Positions 9,239 to 17,277 are shown, counted from the stretch's first letter. The stretch: DNA of 20,108 nucleotides from an uncultured Lachnospiraceae bacterium (GCA_937891165.1 CALAEX010000136.1:1-20108), one strand, 5' to 3'. Notes: generated from the sequence alone by a model not told the origin. Translations and numbers: made by a program.

Positions 9239-10007
9239 TTTTATTATTCCTTTTTACATATTTTATTTTCTTCCAAATGCCAAATATCATATTTCTACAA
9301 GTTAGAATACATGAACTAAACAAATTCTTTTTTTCTGCTTCATAAAATAGTTTAAAGTGCCATTTTAATAAAGTCTTATAACTATAATTTGATATAGAAC
9401 CCTGACGTCTCCGATATTTAGCTAATTTTTCATCCAGCAAATAACAATTTGCTATTTGGCAAGCTTTAAGCCACATCGCATAATCATTATTTTTTTTAAT
9501 ATCCTCGATTTGAATTAATCCTATAACATCTGAATCATACATTACTGTTAAACACCCCATCCAACAATAATTATACATTCCAGTTTTTGTTATTTTTCTC
9601 GGTCCTGTTACTGTAACACCAAGTGATACTGACTTTTCATCAATTTCCTCATAATTTGTATAAGAAAAACTATATCCACTTGTTTCCATAAATTGAATTT
9701 GTTTTTCTAACTTCTTTGAAGTCCAAAGGTCATCACTATCCAAAAAAGCAATCCACCTACCAGTTGCTTCACGTAATGCTCTATTTCTAGATACTGCGGC
9801 TCCACTATTACACTCATTTTTTATGTATTTTATCCGTTTATCAACTAAATATGGACTAATGACTTGATCTGTATTATCTGTGGAACAATCATCTATGATA
9901 ATCAATTCCCAATTTGTATAAGTCTGCCCTAATACAGACTGAATAGTCTCACTAATAAACTTTCCTGTATTATATGATGGCATAATAATCGAAACAGTAT
10001 CACTCAT
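9210..10007 (-). CDS. GT2-family glycosyltransferase
   Basis: 265 aa, single GT-A domain. SIIMPSYNTGKF (residues 6-17), LIIIDDCSTDNT (about 35-46) and the metal/nucleotide motif DSDD (90-93) are all in place, as is the NSGAAVSRNRAL segment, so it should be an active inverting transferase using a nucleotide sugar. An upstream in-frame ATG at 10046 would add 13 residues, but AAGGAG stands 5 nt before the ATG at 10007, so I chose the latter. The acceptor region after residue 180 is short and basic, with no membrane helix. It follows the phosphoglycosyl transferase and so probably adds the second sugar of the repeat unit. Confidence 0.92.
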   Translation of the reverse strand: MSDTVSIIMPSYNTGKFISETIQSVLGQTYTNWELIIIDDCSTDNTDQVISPYLVDKRIKYIKNECNSGAAVSRNRALREATGRWIAFLDSDDLWTSKKLEKQIQFMETSGYSFSYTNYEEIDEKSVSLGVTVTGPRKITKTGMYNYCWMGCLTVMYDSDVIGLIQIEDIKKNNDYAMWLKACQIANCYLLDEKLAKYRRRQGSISNYSYKTLLKWHFKLFYEAEKKNLFSSCILTCRNMIFGIWKKIKYVKRNNKNECRRMEVL

Positions 10008-10059
10008 TTTGTCTCCTTTATATGTAATAACTTTTTTATTAATCATGTTTTTTTCATAC

Positions 10060-10764
10060 TTATTTACATTTATTAATTAGTTCTTTTGCATTTTCCTGTT
10101 TAATGAGATATTCTTTTTTACTAACTTTTCCGTTTATTAACAAATAATCTCCAAAATCTATTGCTGTTGCCATTCCCTCTGAAGAAATTCCTTCCCTTAT
10201 AAATACTGACTTTACTGTTTCAAAAACTATTTTTAAATCATTTACAAAAGAAATATTTTCTATATACTCAAGATCATACTTTAACTTTTCTTCCCAAGTA
10301 ATTGCATTTCTTCCTCTTATCTGTGCAAGACCTGTTAACCCTTGTCGTACTTTATGTCTACGATTCTGTTCAGGTGTCATAAATACCATATCACGTACTA
10401 ACTGTGGTCTTGGACCAACAATACTCATATCACCCTTTAAAATATTTAATAATTCTGGTAATTCATCTAAACTTGTTTCTCTTAACTTTTTTCCAAAAGA
10501 AGTTAAACGCATTTCATCTGGAAGCATCTTTCCTGTTGAATCCTTTTCATTCGTCATACTACGAAACTTATACATCTTAAAGAGTTTTCCATCTTTCCCT
10601 GGTCTAATTTGAGTAAATATTACTGGACTTCCTAGTTTCTTTCTCACAAGAAATGCTATTATCAATAAAATCGGACTTAATATAATAAGTGCAATTAAGG
10701 ACAATATAAAATCTATACAACGCTTTACATATTTCTCATAAATACCTTCTTTATGTATCTGCAT
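10060..10764 (-). CDS. Monotopic phosphoglycosyl transferase (PglC/WcaJ-like)
   Basis: 234 aa. It has one hydrophobic re-entrant helix broken by Ser-Pro (residues about 17-40, KRCIDFILSLIALIILSPIL), then GSPVIFTQIRPGKDGKLF and YKFRSM, the catalytic Asp-Glu pair in ETSLDELPEL (Asp100, Glu101), and GDMSIVGPRPQL. These are the signature of small monotopic phosphoglycosyl transferases that move a sugar-1-phosphate onto undecaprenyl phosphate and start the repeat unit. It is followed by a C-terminal tail of about 50 residues. I picked the ATG at 10764, with AGAGG 9 nt upstream, over an in-frame ATG at 10806 that overlaps the aminotransferase gene. Pairing with a PglE-like aminotransferase suggests a 4-amino-sugar as the first sugar, which is an inference. 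Confidence 0.93.
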   Translation of the reverse strand: MQIHKEGIYEKYVKRCIDFILSLIALIILSPILLIIAFLVRKKLGSPVIFTQIRPGKDGKLFKMYKFRSMTNEKDSTGKMLPDEMRLTSFGKKLRETSLDELPELLNILKGDMSIVGPRPQLVRDMVFMTPEQNRRHKVRQGLTGLAQIRGRNAITWEEKLKYDLEYIENISFVNDLKIVFETVKSVFIREGISSEGMATAIDFGDYLLINGKVSKKEYLIKQENAKELINKCK

Positions 10765-10777
10765 CTTCATTATCCTC

Positions 10778-12013
10778 TTACTCAAAACAATTCTTAATAA
10801 TTTCAATTACTGCATCCTGTTCTTCCACTGTCATCTTAATATCGCTTGGTAAACACAATCCTCTATCAAAAATATTCTTCCCTACATTTATAGCTTTACC
10901 CATATCTATATAAGCATTACTATTAGCACGATAATTTCCCTCTACTGTAATAAAAGGACTCATTCTATAAATTGGTTGCATATGCATTGGCTTCCAAATT
11001 GGACGAGATTCTATATTATATTTTGCTAAAGTTTCCATAATTTCAGTTGGACAACTCTTTCCAACTTCTTTAATATACAATGATTTATTATCACTACGTA
11101 CTTGCTCACACATAGCATCTTCATTAATTAACAAACAAGATAACCAAAAATTTGGTTTCATATCATCTTCTACGTAAGGGTTCATGCTTATAGGAAGATT
11201 TTTAAATCCCTCTTTATAACGCATATAAATTTCTCTCTTTTTTGCTATATGTTCCTCCAAATGAAGTAACTGCCCTCTCCCAATTCCAGCAAGCACATTT
11301 GACATACGATAGTTATAACCTAGTTCTTCATGCTGATACCAAGGAGCATTTTCTCTCGCTTGAGTAGACCATTTACGAACTTTGTCTGCTGCAAACTTAT
11401 CATCAGTTAACAACATACCACCACCAGATGTGGTAACAATCTTATTTCCATTAAAACTTATAACATTATAAGTACCAAAATTTCCTGTTTGTACTCCCTT
11501 AAAAGATGCTCCAAGAGATTCCGCAGCATCTTCAATCAGAACCGCATTATGTTTTTTGCATATTTTCTGAATATGGTCTAATTTTGCAGGTGTACCGTAT
11601 AGATTAGCTACTATAACTACTCTTACCTCTGGATAAAGTTCAAATGCTTTTTCCAAAGCCATCGGATCCATGTTCCAAGTATCATATTCACTATCAATAA
11701 AAATTAATTCCCCACCTTCATATACTACTGGATTTACAGTTGCCACAAAAGTTACATCCGAACAAAATACCTTATCTCCTGGCTTTACATTTGCCAATTT
11801 TACTGCAAGATGTAAAGATGCTGTTCCAGTAGAAAGTGCTACAGCATACTTACAACCTACCTTTTCAATAATTCCTTTTTCTAATTCATCTAAATTAGCA
11901 CCAACTGTAGATATCCAGTTTGTATCAAAAGCTTCTTGTACATATTTCTGTTCATCTCCATGCATAGTAGGAGATGCCAACCAAAGTTTTCTCTTTAATG
12001 TATTAGTTATCAT
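10778..12013 (-). CDS. DegT/PglE-type sugar aminotransferase
   Basis: 411 aa, full length for the DegT/DnrJ/EryC1/StrS family of PLP enzymes. It has the ALSTGTASLHLA phosphate-binding turn, the EDAAESLGA Asp (about Asp162) and the PLP lysine in SFNGNKIVTTSGGGM (about Lys191). The C-terminal SRPIWKPMHMQPIY and GLCLPS are typical of the 4-aminotransferases (PglE/PseC-like) that act on UDP-4-keto-6-deoxy sugars. A matching 4,6-dehydratase is not in the window, so it would have to be encoded elsewhere. I used the ATG at 12013 with AGGTGA 8 nt upstream; a GTG at 12025 is possible. It overlaps nothing but is 8 nt from the preceding gene's stop. Confidence 0.92.
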   Translation of the reverse strand: MITNTLKRKLWLASPTMHGDEQKYVQEAFDTNWISTVGANLDELEKGIIEKVGCKYAVALSTGTASLHLAVKLANVKPGDKVFCSDVTFVATVNPVVYEGGELIFIDSEYDTWNMDPMALEKAFELYPEVRVVIVANLYGTPAKLDHIQKICKKHNAVLIEDAAESLGASFKGVQTGNFGTYNVISFNGNKIVTTSGGGMLLTDDKFAADKVRKWSTQARENAPWYQHEELGYNYRMSNVLAGIGRGQLLHLEEHIAKKREIYMRYKEGFKNLPISMNPYVEDDMKPNFWLSCLLINEDAMCEQVRSDNKSLYIKEVGKSCPTEIMETLAKYNIESRPIWKPMHMQPIYRMSPFITVEGNYRANSNAYIDMGKAINVGKNIFDRGLCLPSDIKMTVEEQDAVIEIIKNCFE

Positions 12014-12021
12014 CTTCAAAA

Positions 12022-12951
12022 TCACCTACCCAATTCAAATATTTGAAAAACAGCTTTGCAAACCCACTGTTCATTTTTCCATATCCCTGTTCTAACATAT
12101 GTAACAGGATATTCTTTGGGAATATCCTCAATTAAATAATAATATTTTATATTTTCTTCTATAACAGATTCATTTTCTGTTAAATAAGGTTCATAATATG
12201 TACTATAAATTGAATCTTTTCCTGATTTAATTAATTCTTTTCTAAATGTATATATATTCCATGGTATACCTGCCAACTTTTCTATTGGAGAAACTAATGT
12301 TGAATTCATTATCCAACATAATTTGTTATCATATAAATAAAGCCATAATTCGTGGTCTGCACAAAAAAAATAAAGTTCTCCATCATTTATAATCTTTTCC
12401 AATTTTTTATCTTGCATAATAGGTTTAACAAACTTTTGTGGATTATAACGATATAAATTCCCATTATATAAATATTGATTTGTATGGATCTTCACCAATT
12501 TTTCTTCATCTTGTTCCGTTTTATATTGCAAGGCAATTAATATTTCATATGAAACATTATCTTTAACTTTATCCATATCAATTGTAGCAATAAAACCACT
12601 TTCTTCTCTTTTACTCAAACAAAAAAAATCATTTATATCATTTCGTACTTCATATTCCATATCTAAAATAAGATATTCCTCAAAATCTATCGCTCGTAAA
12701 AGAACTATAGTTCTTTCAACCACTGAATCAACTCTACATACCCAACCTTTAAACCGAATTTTTTTCTTTTGCTTTTGAATTTCTTCTATCCCTGTTAAAA
12801 TTTGATAATCATTTTCAACTTCTTTAGAAATAATTTTATTATTTAGACTTAATTCTTGTACAAATCTTGACATAAAAATATATACAATTAAAAGTCCAAT
12901 CATACTTATCCCAAAAAATATCCACTGATTCCTTTTTTTATTTCTAGACAC
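12022..12951 (-). CDS. Membrane-anchored extracytoplasmic protein, unknown function
   Basis: 309 aa that I do not recognise. The N-terminus is basic (MSRNKKRNQW), followed by one membrane helix (IFFGISMIGLLIVYIFMS, residues about 11-28), so most of the protein should lie outside the membrane. The external part is hydrophilic and beta-rich, with KKIRFKGWVCRVDS (about 63-76), a Tyr/Trp-rich second half (ELYFFCADHELWLYLYDNK) and the ending WVCKAVFQIFELGR. A GTG start is preceded by AAGG. Position within the operon suggests a role in polymer modification, length control or attachment, but nothing in the sequence proves this. Confidence 0.7.
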   Translation of the reverse strand: MSRNKKRNQWIFFGISMIGLLIVYIFMSRFVQELSLNNKIISKEVENDYQILTGIEEIQKQKKKIRFKGWVCRVDSVVERTIVLLRAIDFEEYLILDMEYEVRNDINDFFCLSKREESGFIATIDMDKVKDNVSYEILIALQYKTEQDEEKLVKIHTNQYLYNGNLYRYNPQKFVKPIMQDKKLEKIINDGELYFFCADHELWLYLYDNKLCWIMNSTLVSPIEKLAGIPWNIYTFRKELIKSGKDSIYSTYYEPYLTENESVIEENIKYYYLIEDIPKEYPVTYVRTGIWKNEQWVCKAVFQIFELGR

Positions 12952-13109
12952 TTCACCTTATCCCTTTCATACATCTACAAGACCTTTTTGTTGATTTTTC
13001 CCTTTATGCAAATTTCCTTTCAAAATTTAATACTTCTAATCTTACTATTATCAGAACATTGGAAAATTAATAATGTAAATTCCATTTTTTATAATAAATA
13101 TACAATAAC

Positions 13110-14342
13110 TTAATCTCTGCCATATAAATCCCGTGTATAAACCTTATGTTCAATATTAGATAACATATCATCAAACCTATTCGCCAAAATAACATCTGAA
13201 TTCTTTTTAAACTTCTCTATGTTATTTACTACCTTTGATCCAAAAAATGTACTTCCATCCTCCAAAGCTGGTTCATAAATTATCACTTCCGCACCTTTTG
13301 CTTTGATTCTCTTCATAACCCCTTGTATGGAGGATTGTCTAAAGTTATCGGAATTAGATTTCATTGTTAAGCGGTATACCCCAACCGTTACTTTTCTTTC
13401 TTTTGAAGAGTCATAAATTCCATTTTCTCCGTAATAGCCTGCCATTTCTAATACTCTGTCTGCAATAAAATCTTTTCTTGTTCGGTTAGATTCTACAATA
13501 GCGGACATCATATTTTGTGGTACAGCTTCATAATTGGCTAACAGCTGTTTTGTATCTTTTGGAAGACAGTATCCGCCATATCCAAAGGATGGATTATTGT
13601 AGTGATTTCCGATACGTGGGTCGAGACAAACACCGTTAATAATTTCCTTTGTATTGAGTCCTTTTAGTTCTGCATACGTATCTAATTCGTTAAAATAAGA
13701 TACTCGAAGTGCTAAATAAGTGTTAGCAAATAACTTGACTGCCTCCGCTTCGGTAAATCCCATAATTAATGTGTCTATATTCTCTTTTAATGCACCTTCT
13801 TGTAATAAGGAAGCGAAGGTATTTGCTGCTTTTACGAGTCTTGCATTTTCCGTATCCGTTCCTACAATAATGCGAGATGGATACAAGTTATCATAGAGAG
13901 CTTTCGACTCTCGTAAAAATTCAGGACTAAATAAAATATTATCGCAATGATACTTTTCTCTTGCCATGACCGTAAATCCTACGGGTATGGTGGATTTAAT
14001 AATCATCATTGCATCTGGATTATATGTAATTACGGTTTGAATGACCGATTCTACGGCAGAAGTATCAAAGAAATTCTTTTTACTGTCATAGTTCGTTGGT
14101 GCTGCTATAATGACAAAATCTGCATCAGAATATGCCATCTGGGCATCCAAAGTTGCTACTAAAGAAAGTTCTTTTTCTGCTAAATATTGTTCAATATAGT
14201 CATCTTGAATGGGAGACTTTTTCTGATTAATCATCTCTACTTTTTCTGGAACGATATCTACGGCAACTACTTCATGGTGTTGTGCTAACAAGGTAGCCAT
14301 AGAAAGTCCGACATATCCTGTTCCTGCTACTGCAATTTTCAT
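13110..14342 (-). CDS. ugd: UDP-glucose 6-dehydrogenase
   Basis: 410 aa, NAD-dependent oxidation of UDP-glucose to UDP-glucuronate. The N-terminal Rossmann motif is GTGYVG (residues 7-12), the substrate-binding region has IIKSTIPVGFT and SPEFLRES, Lys203 lies in EAVKLFANTYLALR, and the catalytic Cys259 lies in FGYGGYCLPKDTKQ. Every expected active-site residue is present. The start follows AAAAGGG. The gene lies 19 nt after the UDP-glucuronate epimerase gene and is clearly richer in G+C than the sugar-transferase genes further down the operon; a sample 60-base line is 40% GC against 12-27% in the EpsG and GT4 genes. It supplies UDP-GlcA for the repeat unit. Confidence 0.95.
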   Translation of the reverse strand: MKIAVAGTGYVGLSMATLLAQHHEVVAVDIVPEKVEMINQKKSPIQDDYIEQYLAEKELSLVATLDAQMAYSDADFVIIAAPTNYDSKKNFFDTSAVESVIQTVITYNPDAMMIIKSTIPVGFTVMAREKYHCDNILFSPEFLRESKALYDNLYPSRIIVGTDTENARLVKAANTFASLLQEGALKENIDTLIMGFTEAEAVKLFANTYLALRVSYFNELDTYAELKGLNTKEIINGVCLDPRIGNHYNNPSFGYGGYCLPKDTKQLLANYEAVPQNMMSAIVESNRTRKDFIADRVLEMAGYYGENGIYDSSKERKVTVGVYRLTMKSNSDNFRQSSIQGVMKRIKAKGAEVIIYEPALEDGSTFFGSKVVNNIEKFKKNSDVILANRFDDMLSNIEHKVYTRDLYGRD

Positions 14343-14361
14343 TTCTTTTTTCCCTTTTCTT

Positions 14362-15456
14362 TTATTTATTTAAGTAAAATGCATAGTACCATTGTGCAAA
14401 ATGACGTAATCCTTCTCTCAGCGGTGTGGATGGCTGAAATCCAAAGTCCTCTTCTAAGGCAGAAGTATCCGCATAAGTAATAGGAACATCTCCTGGTTGC
14501 ATTGGAACTAATTTTTTATGTGCTTCAAAATCAAAATCTTTTAGTAATACGCCTGCATCCACCAACTCTTCTGATAAAATTTGTACAAAGTCTAATAAGT
14601 TTTCTGGATGATGATTGCCAATGTTATATATGCGATATGGTGGCAATGGCAATCCATCTTCTCCGTTTACTTTTACTGGAGCATTTTGCATCACATGTTT
14701 GATACCTTTTACAATGTCATCTACATAAGTAAAATCTCTTTTACAATTGCCATAGTTAAAAATTTCAATAGTTTTTCCTTGTAATAACTGATTAGTAAAT
14801 CCAAAATACGCCATATCTGGACGACCTGCTGGACCATACACAGTAAAAAATCGCAAGCCCGTGGATGGGATGTTATACAATTTAGAATAGGCATGAGCCA
14901 TTAACTCATTGGATTTTTTCGTAGCTGCATAAAGAGAAACTGGATTATCTACTTTATCTTCTGTAGAATATGGAATCTTTTTATTCGTACCATACACACT
15001 AGAAGAACTTGCATAAACTAAATGTTCTACTCCTTGTTTTCCATTGTCATAACTATGACGACATGCTTCTAAAATGTGATAAAATCCAATTAAATTCGAT
15101 TCGATATAGGCATTCGGATTGGTAATCGAATACCGTACTCCTGCTTGAGCTGCTAAATTTACTACAATAGAAAATTCATATGTTTGGAATAATTCTTCGA
15201 TTAATGCTTTATCTGCTAAATCTCCTTTTACAAATATCCATTGGGACTGTGTATATTGTGTTGCCAGATGTTCTATTTCTTTTAAACGATATTCTTTCAA
15301 AGAAACATCATAATAGTCATTCATGTTATCTAATCCAACAATGCAAATTGGTTGTACGGATTGTAATAACTCTTTTACTAAATTAGAACCAATAAAACCA
15401 GCAGCACCTGTAACTAATACCGTTTTATTTTGTAATTCAATATTTGGTATTAACAT
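14362..15456 (-). CDS. UDP-glucuronate 4-epimerase (NAD-dependent)
   Basis: 364 aa, extended short-chain dehydrogenase/reductase. It has GAAGFIG (residues 17-23), GLDNMNDYYD, the NLAAQAGVRYS loop, Ser-rich YASSSSVYG and the catalytic YAATK (Tyr176, Lys180). The LDN(M)NDYYD and AQAGVRYS signatures are characteristic of UDP-glucuronate 4-epimerases (GAE/LpsL type), which make UDP-galacturonate from the product of the next gene, ugd. It is the first gene of the operon, with AAAGGAG 9 nt before the ATG. A 14-nt palindrome lies about 20-30 nt upstream. UDP-Gal 4-epimerase activity cannot be fully excluded, but the partnership with ugd favours GlcA/GalA. Confidence 0.9.
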   Translation of the reverse strand: MLIPNIELQNKTVLVTGAAGFIGSNLVKELLQSVQPICIVGLDNMNDYYDVSLKEYRLKEIEHLATQYTQSQWIFVKGDLADKALIEELFQTYEFSIVVNLAAQAGVRYSITNPNAYIESNLIGFYHILEACRHSYDNGKQGVEHLVYASSSSVYGTNKKIPYSTEDKVDNPVSLYAATKKSNELMAHAYSKLYNIPSTGLRFFTVYGPAGRPDMAYFGFTNQLLQGKTIEIFNYGNCKRDFTYVDDIVKGIKHVMQNAPVKVNGEDGLPLPPYRIYNIGNHHPENLLDFVQILSEELVDAGVLLKDFDFEAHKKLVPMQPGDVPITYADTSALEEDFGFQPSTPLREGLRHFAQWYYAFYLNK

Positions 15457-15475
15457 ATGTTTTTACTCCTTTTGT

Positions 15476-15489
15476 ACTTATGGATAAGT
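15476..15489. repeat. Short palindrome upstream of the epimerase RBS
   Basis: ACTTAT-GG-ATAAGT, a perfect 6-bp inverted repeat with a 2-nt centre, lies just upstream of the Shine-Dalgarno of the first operon gene. It could be an operator half-site pair or simply part of the leader. No clear -35/-10 pair for the operon could be assigned, so its role is unknown. Confidence 0.3.
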
Positions 15490-15544
15490 TTTCAACTATT
15501 TCTATGTTATGAATGCAACTCATCTAATTTTGTTTTATTTTTTT

Positions 15545-15566
15545 AAGAGCTTTTTTATAAGCTCTT
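15545..15566. repeat. 8-bp hairpin between the TnpB-like locus and the polysaccharide operon
   Basis: AAGAGCTT/AAGCTCTT with a 6-nt AT loop is a perfect 8-bp inverted repeat. On the minus strand, the direction of the flanking genes, it is followed by A residues instead of U, so it does not look like a normal terminator there. On the plus strand it is followed by TATTTAAC, a weak T stretch. It may bound the 3' end of the structured RNA downstream of the TnpB-like gene. Confidence 0.4.
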
Positions 15567-15599
15567 TATTTAACAACTCTCAACACAACAAAACCCTTG

Positions 15600-15733
15600 G
15601 ATTTTCTTTATCTATGGCACGTTTGTGTCAGAGACTGGGTGGTGCTGTACCCAAAGAACCAATATCGTACTGATTCTTTTGTAATGTTACCATTACTATC
15701 TATGTGTAAACGGAGCACTTTCCGTAAACCCAT
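15600..15733 (-). ncRNA. Candidate omegaRNA-like structured RNA at the 3' end of the TnpB-like gene
   Basis: Immediately after the stop codon, on the same strand, four hairpins follow each other. (A) 15710-15725 has an ACGGA/TCCGT stem. (B) 15681-15696 is GTAATG-GTAA-CATTAC, a perfect 6-bp stem capped by a GNRA-type tetraloop. (C) 15653-15679 is a long stem of about 11 bp including one or two G-U pairs. (D) 15637-15652 is a GGGT/ACCC stem. TnpB guide RNAs are known to start inside or just after the 3' end of tnpB and to end in a guide, so the position fits. The stretch from about 15636 down to 15600 would contain the scaffold end and guide, but the exact boundary cannot be read from one copy. 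Confidence 0.5.
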
Positions 15734-17071
15734 CTAAGTCCAATAAATCCAAAAACTTTTTCCAATATTTTTGGCTGTATTATAGGCTGTATTTCCTTTA
15801 TGTCCATTGGGACAGAGAAATAATTTTCCTCCTAAATAGCCTTGCCCTGCTTTGTGTCCTTCGTTATATCTCTTAATTTTACTTCCACATTCACTACAAG
15901 TATCCGTAATATGACAGGGACGAATCGAAGCAACCACAATTCCTTGTTGAAATGCTTTATATTTTAAATTTTTAATAATCGAACGACCTACCCAACGATA
16001 ACTATCTGTGCTTAAAAACCGTTTTGTATTGAAGTTAATTGTTACTTCATAATTAGGTACTACAATCACTTTAATCTGTTGTTCGATACAATAGTTTAAA
16101 ATTTGACGGCTAATCGTTTGTGTATAATACCGATTTATTTCTTTTAATTTTTGATATAGGGTTGCATTTTCATTGGAATACCAGTAGTTATTTTCTTGTA
16201 TTTCATTTGTATTGCTTTGTTCTGCTAAAGATAGTTGTGTTTCTTCTTTTTTCTTACTCAACCCACGACTTTCTTCACTTTGTTTGATTTGCTCTAAAAT
16301 ACGTTTTCTTTGATGTTCTCTTTGTTTTCCACCTCGAAATAACTTCTTAGATAGTACTTCTCCTGTTTTGGATAAAACTACAGCTGCTGCCATAACGTTA
16401 TAGTCTGGAAAAGATACCGCACAAATCTTTTCTTCTTCTTCCATTCGTTCCTTTACCGTACGAATGTCCGATACTTCAAAAGATAGTGGTACATTCATCC
16501 ATACTTGTTTTTTCCGAAAGACAAGAAAAGGCGACAACTTCGTTGCTTCTTTTGGAAAACTTCTTCCTGTGAACGGATACATTATCCATTTCCAAGCTTC
16601 TCCTGTGAATACTTTGATTTCAATCGTAGTATCCGTAAAATTTTGATACATTCCTTTATATAAAGTGAATGGACAAGTGGAACAAATTTCTTCTAACGCC
16701 TTTGTTTCTTTAGAAAACCTTAGTGATTTATCCTTTAGAGCAAATTTTCTCATTAACGTAATTGCTCCGTTAATCGCAGAACGTCTAAAATATAATGGAA
16801 TTTTAGGAAAATCAATCAGTGGATATGCTACAGCAATTCCTTTTTGTTTCATTTCTTTTGTTCCAATACACTTTTCTTCTAATGCACGAAGCAAAAGAAA
16901 ATCGGATTGTTGCAAAAGATCCTCTTCTTTTATTAGAACATGAAAAAAATGAGCCACTACCTTTGTGTATAATTCTTTTGTAAGTTCTAACCAATCATAG
17001 TGTCTATCATACAATCTGACACGATAGGTTAGGATGCAATGTCCCGTTTTTTTGTTATTTTTTTGTTCCAT
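15734..17071 (-). CDS. TnpB-like RNA-guided protein with degenerate RuvC site
   Basis: 445 aa. The C-terminal half has the TnpB/Cas12 RuvC layout with altered catalytic positions. RuvC-I reads ICAVSFPDYN, with Ser220 where the catalytic Asp is expected. RuvC-II reads VIVVPNYE, with Pro339 where Glu is expected; a Glu follows at 342. RuvC-III reads NTAYNTAKNIG, with Ala429 where Asp is expected. The zinc finger between them keeps Cys392, Cys395, Cys420 and probably His424 (CPNGH). The N-terminal 200 residues, starting with ILTYRVRLYDRHYDWL, match the usual nucleic-acid-binding part. The linker at 250-300 is charged and low complexity. No TnpA is adjacent. The protein may bind guide RNA and DNA without cutting, like the TldR repressors. 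An active lineage-specific variant using Asp223/Glu342 is the main alternative. GGGAG lies close to the ATG. Confidence 0.8.
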   Translation of the reverse strand: MEQKNNKKTGHCILTYRVRLYDRHYDWLELTKELYTKVVAHFFHVLIKEEDLLQQSDFLLLRALEEKCIGTKEMKQKGIAVAYPLIDFPKIPLYFRRSAINGAITLMRKFALKDKSLRFSKETKALEEICSTCPFTLYKGMYQNFTDTTIEIKVFTGEAWKWIMYPFTGRSFPKEATKLSPFLVFRKKQVWMNVPLSFEVSDIRTVKERMEEEEKICAVSFPDYNVMAAAVVLSKTGEVLSKKLFRGGKQREHQRKRILEQIKQSEESRGLSKKKEETQLSLAEQSNTNEIQENNYWYSNENATLYQKLKEINRYYTQTISRQILNYCIEQQIKVIVVPNYEVTINFNTKRFLSTDSYRWVGRSIIKNLKYKAFQQGIVVASIRPCHITDTCSECGSKIKRYNEGHKAGQGYLGGKLFLCPNGHKGNTAYNTAKNIGKSFWIYWT

Positions 17072-17112
17072 AATCTCCCATTATAACTTTCTAACTTCTT
17101 ATTTTATGAGCC

Positions 17113-17149
17113 AAAAATGTTACAATTTATATTAAAATGTAACATTTTT
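17113..17149. promoter_or_regulatory. TGTTACA palindrome 1 (upstream of the TnpB-like gene)
   Basis: AAAAATGTTACA and TGTAACATTTTT form a perfect 12-nt inverted repeat around a 13-nt AT-only centre that itself nearly pairs. It lies 42 nt upstream of the TnpB-like start, where an operator would act on that gene's promoter. It has the same arms and centre length as palindrome 2. Confidence 0.6.
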
Positions 17150-17150
17150 T

Positions 17151-17171
17151 AAAAAACCGCTTATTTAGCGG
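17151..17171 (-). terminator. Rho-independent terminator on the minus strand
   Basis: Read on the minus strand, a CCGCT/AGCGG stem with a 5-nt AAATA loop is followed directly by TTTTTT, a textbook intrinsic terminator. It would stop transcription coming from the right just before the TnpB-like gene. No minus-strand gene lies between it and the divergent promoter region, so the transcript it ends is unidentified. Confidence 0.6.
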
Positions 17172-17234
17172 ATTTGTGGGTTGTTTTTTATTGTAAAATC
17201 GGGGAAAATGATTGAAATTTGTGATTTATTGCTA

Positions 17235-17264
17235 TTGACAGAATGCCTAGAATATGCTTATAAT
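17235..17264 (+). promoter_or_regulatory. Sigma-A promoter for the small-protein genes
   Basis: A perfect TTGACA (17235-17240), an 18-nt spacer and a perfect TATAAT (17259-17264) give a predicted start near 17271. The leader before the 206-aa gene would be about 160 nt and begins with palindrome 2 as a strong hairpin. The leader also holds an AAAGAAAA/TTTTCTTT inverted repeat (17332-17368). Confidence 0.75.
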
Positions 17265-17277
17265 AAGGGCTGACGAG

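Noticed and set aside
11670..12095. 141-codon plus-strand ORF antisense to the aminotransferase.
   Set aside because: It lies opposite a well-supported DegT-family gene, has no ribosome binding site and its protein has low-complexity, non-family character.
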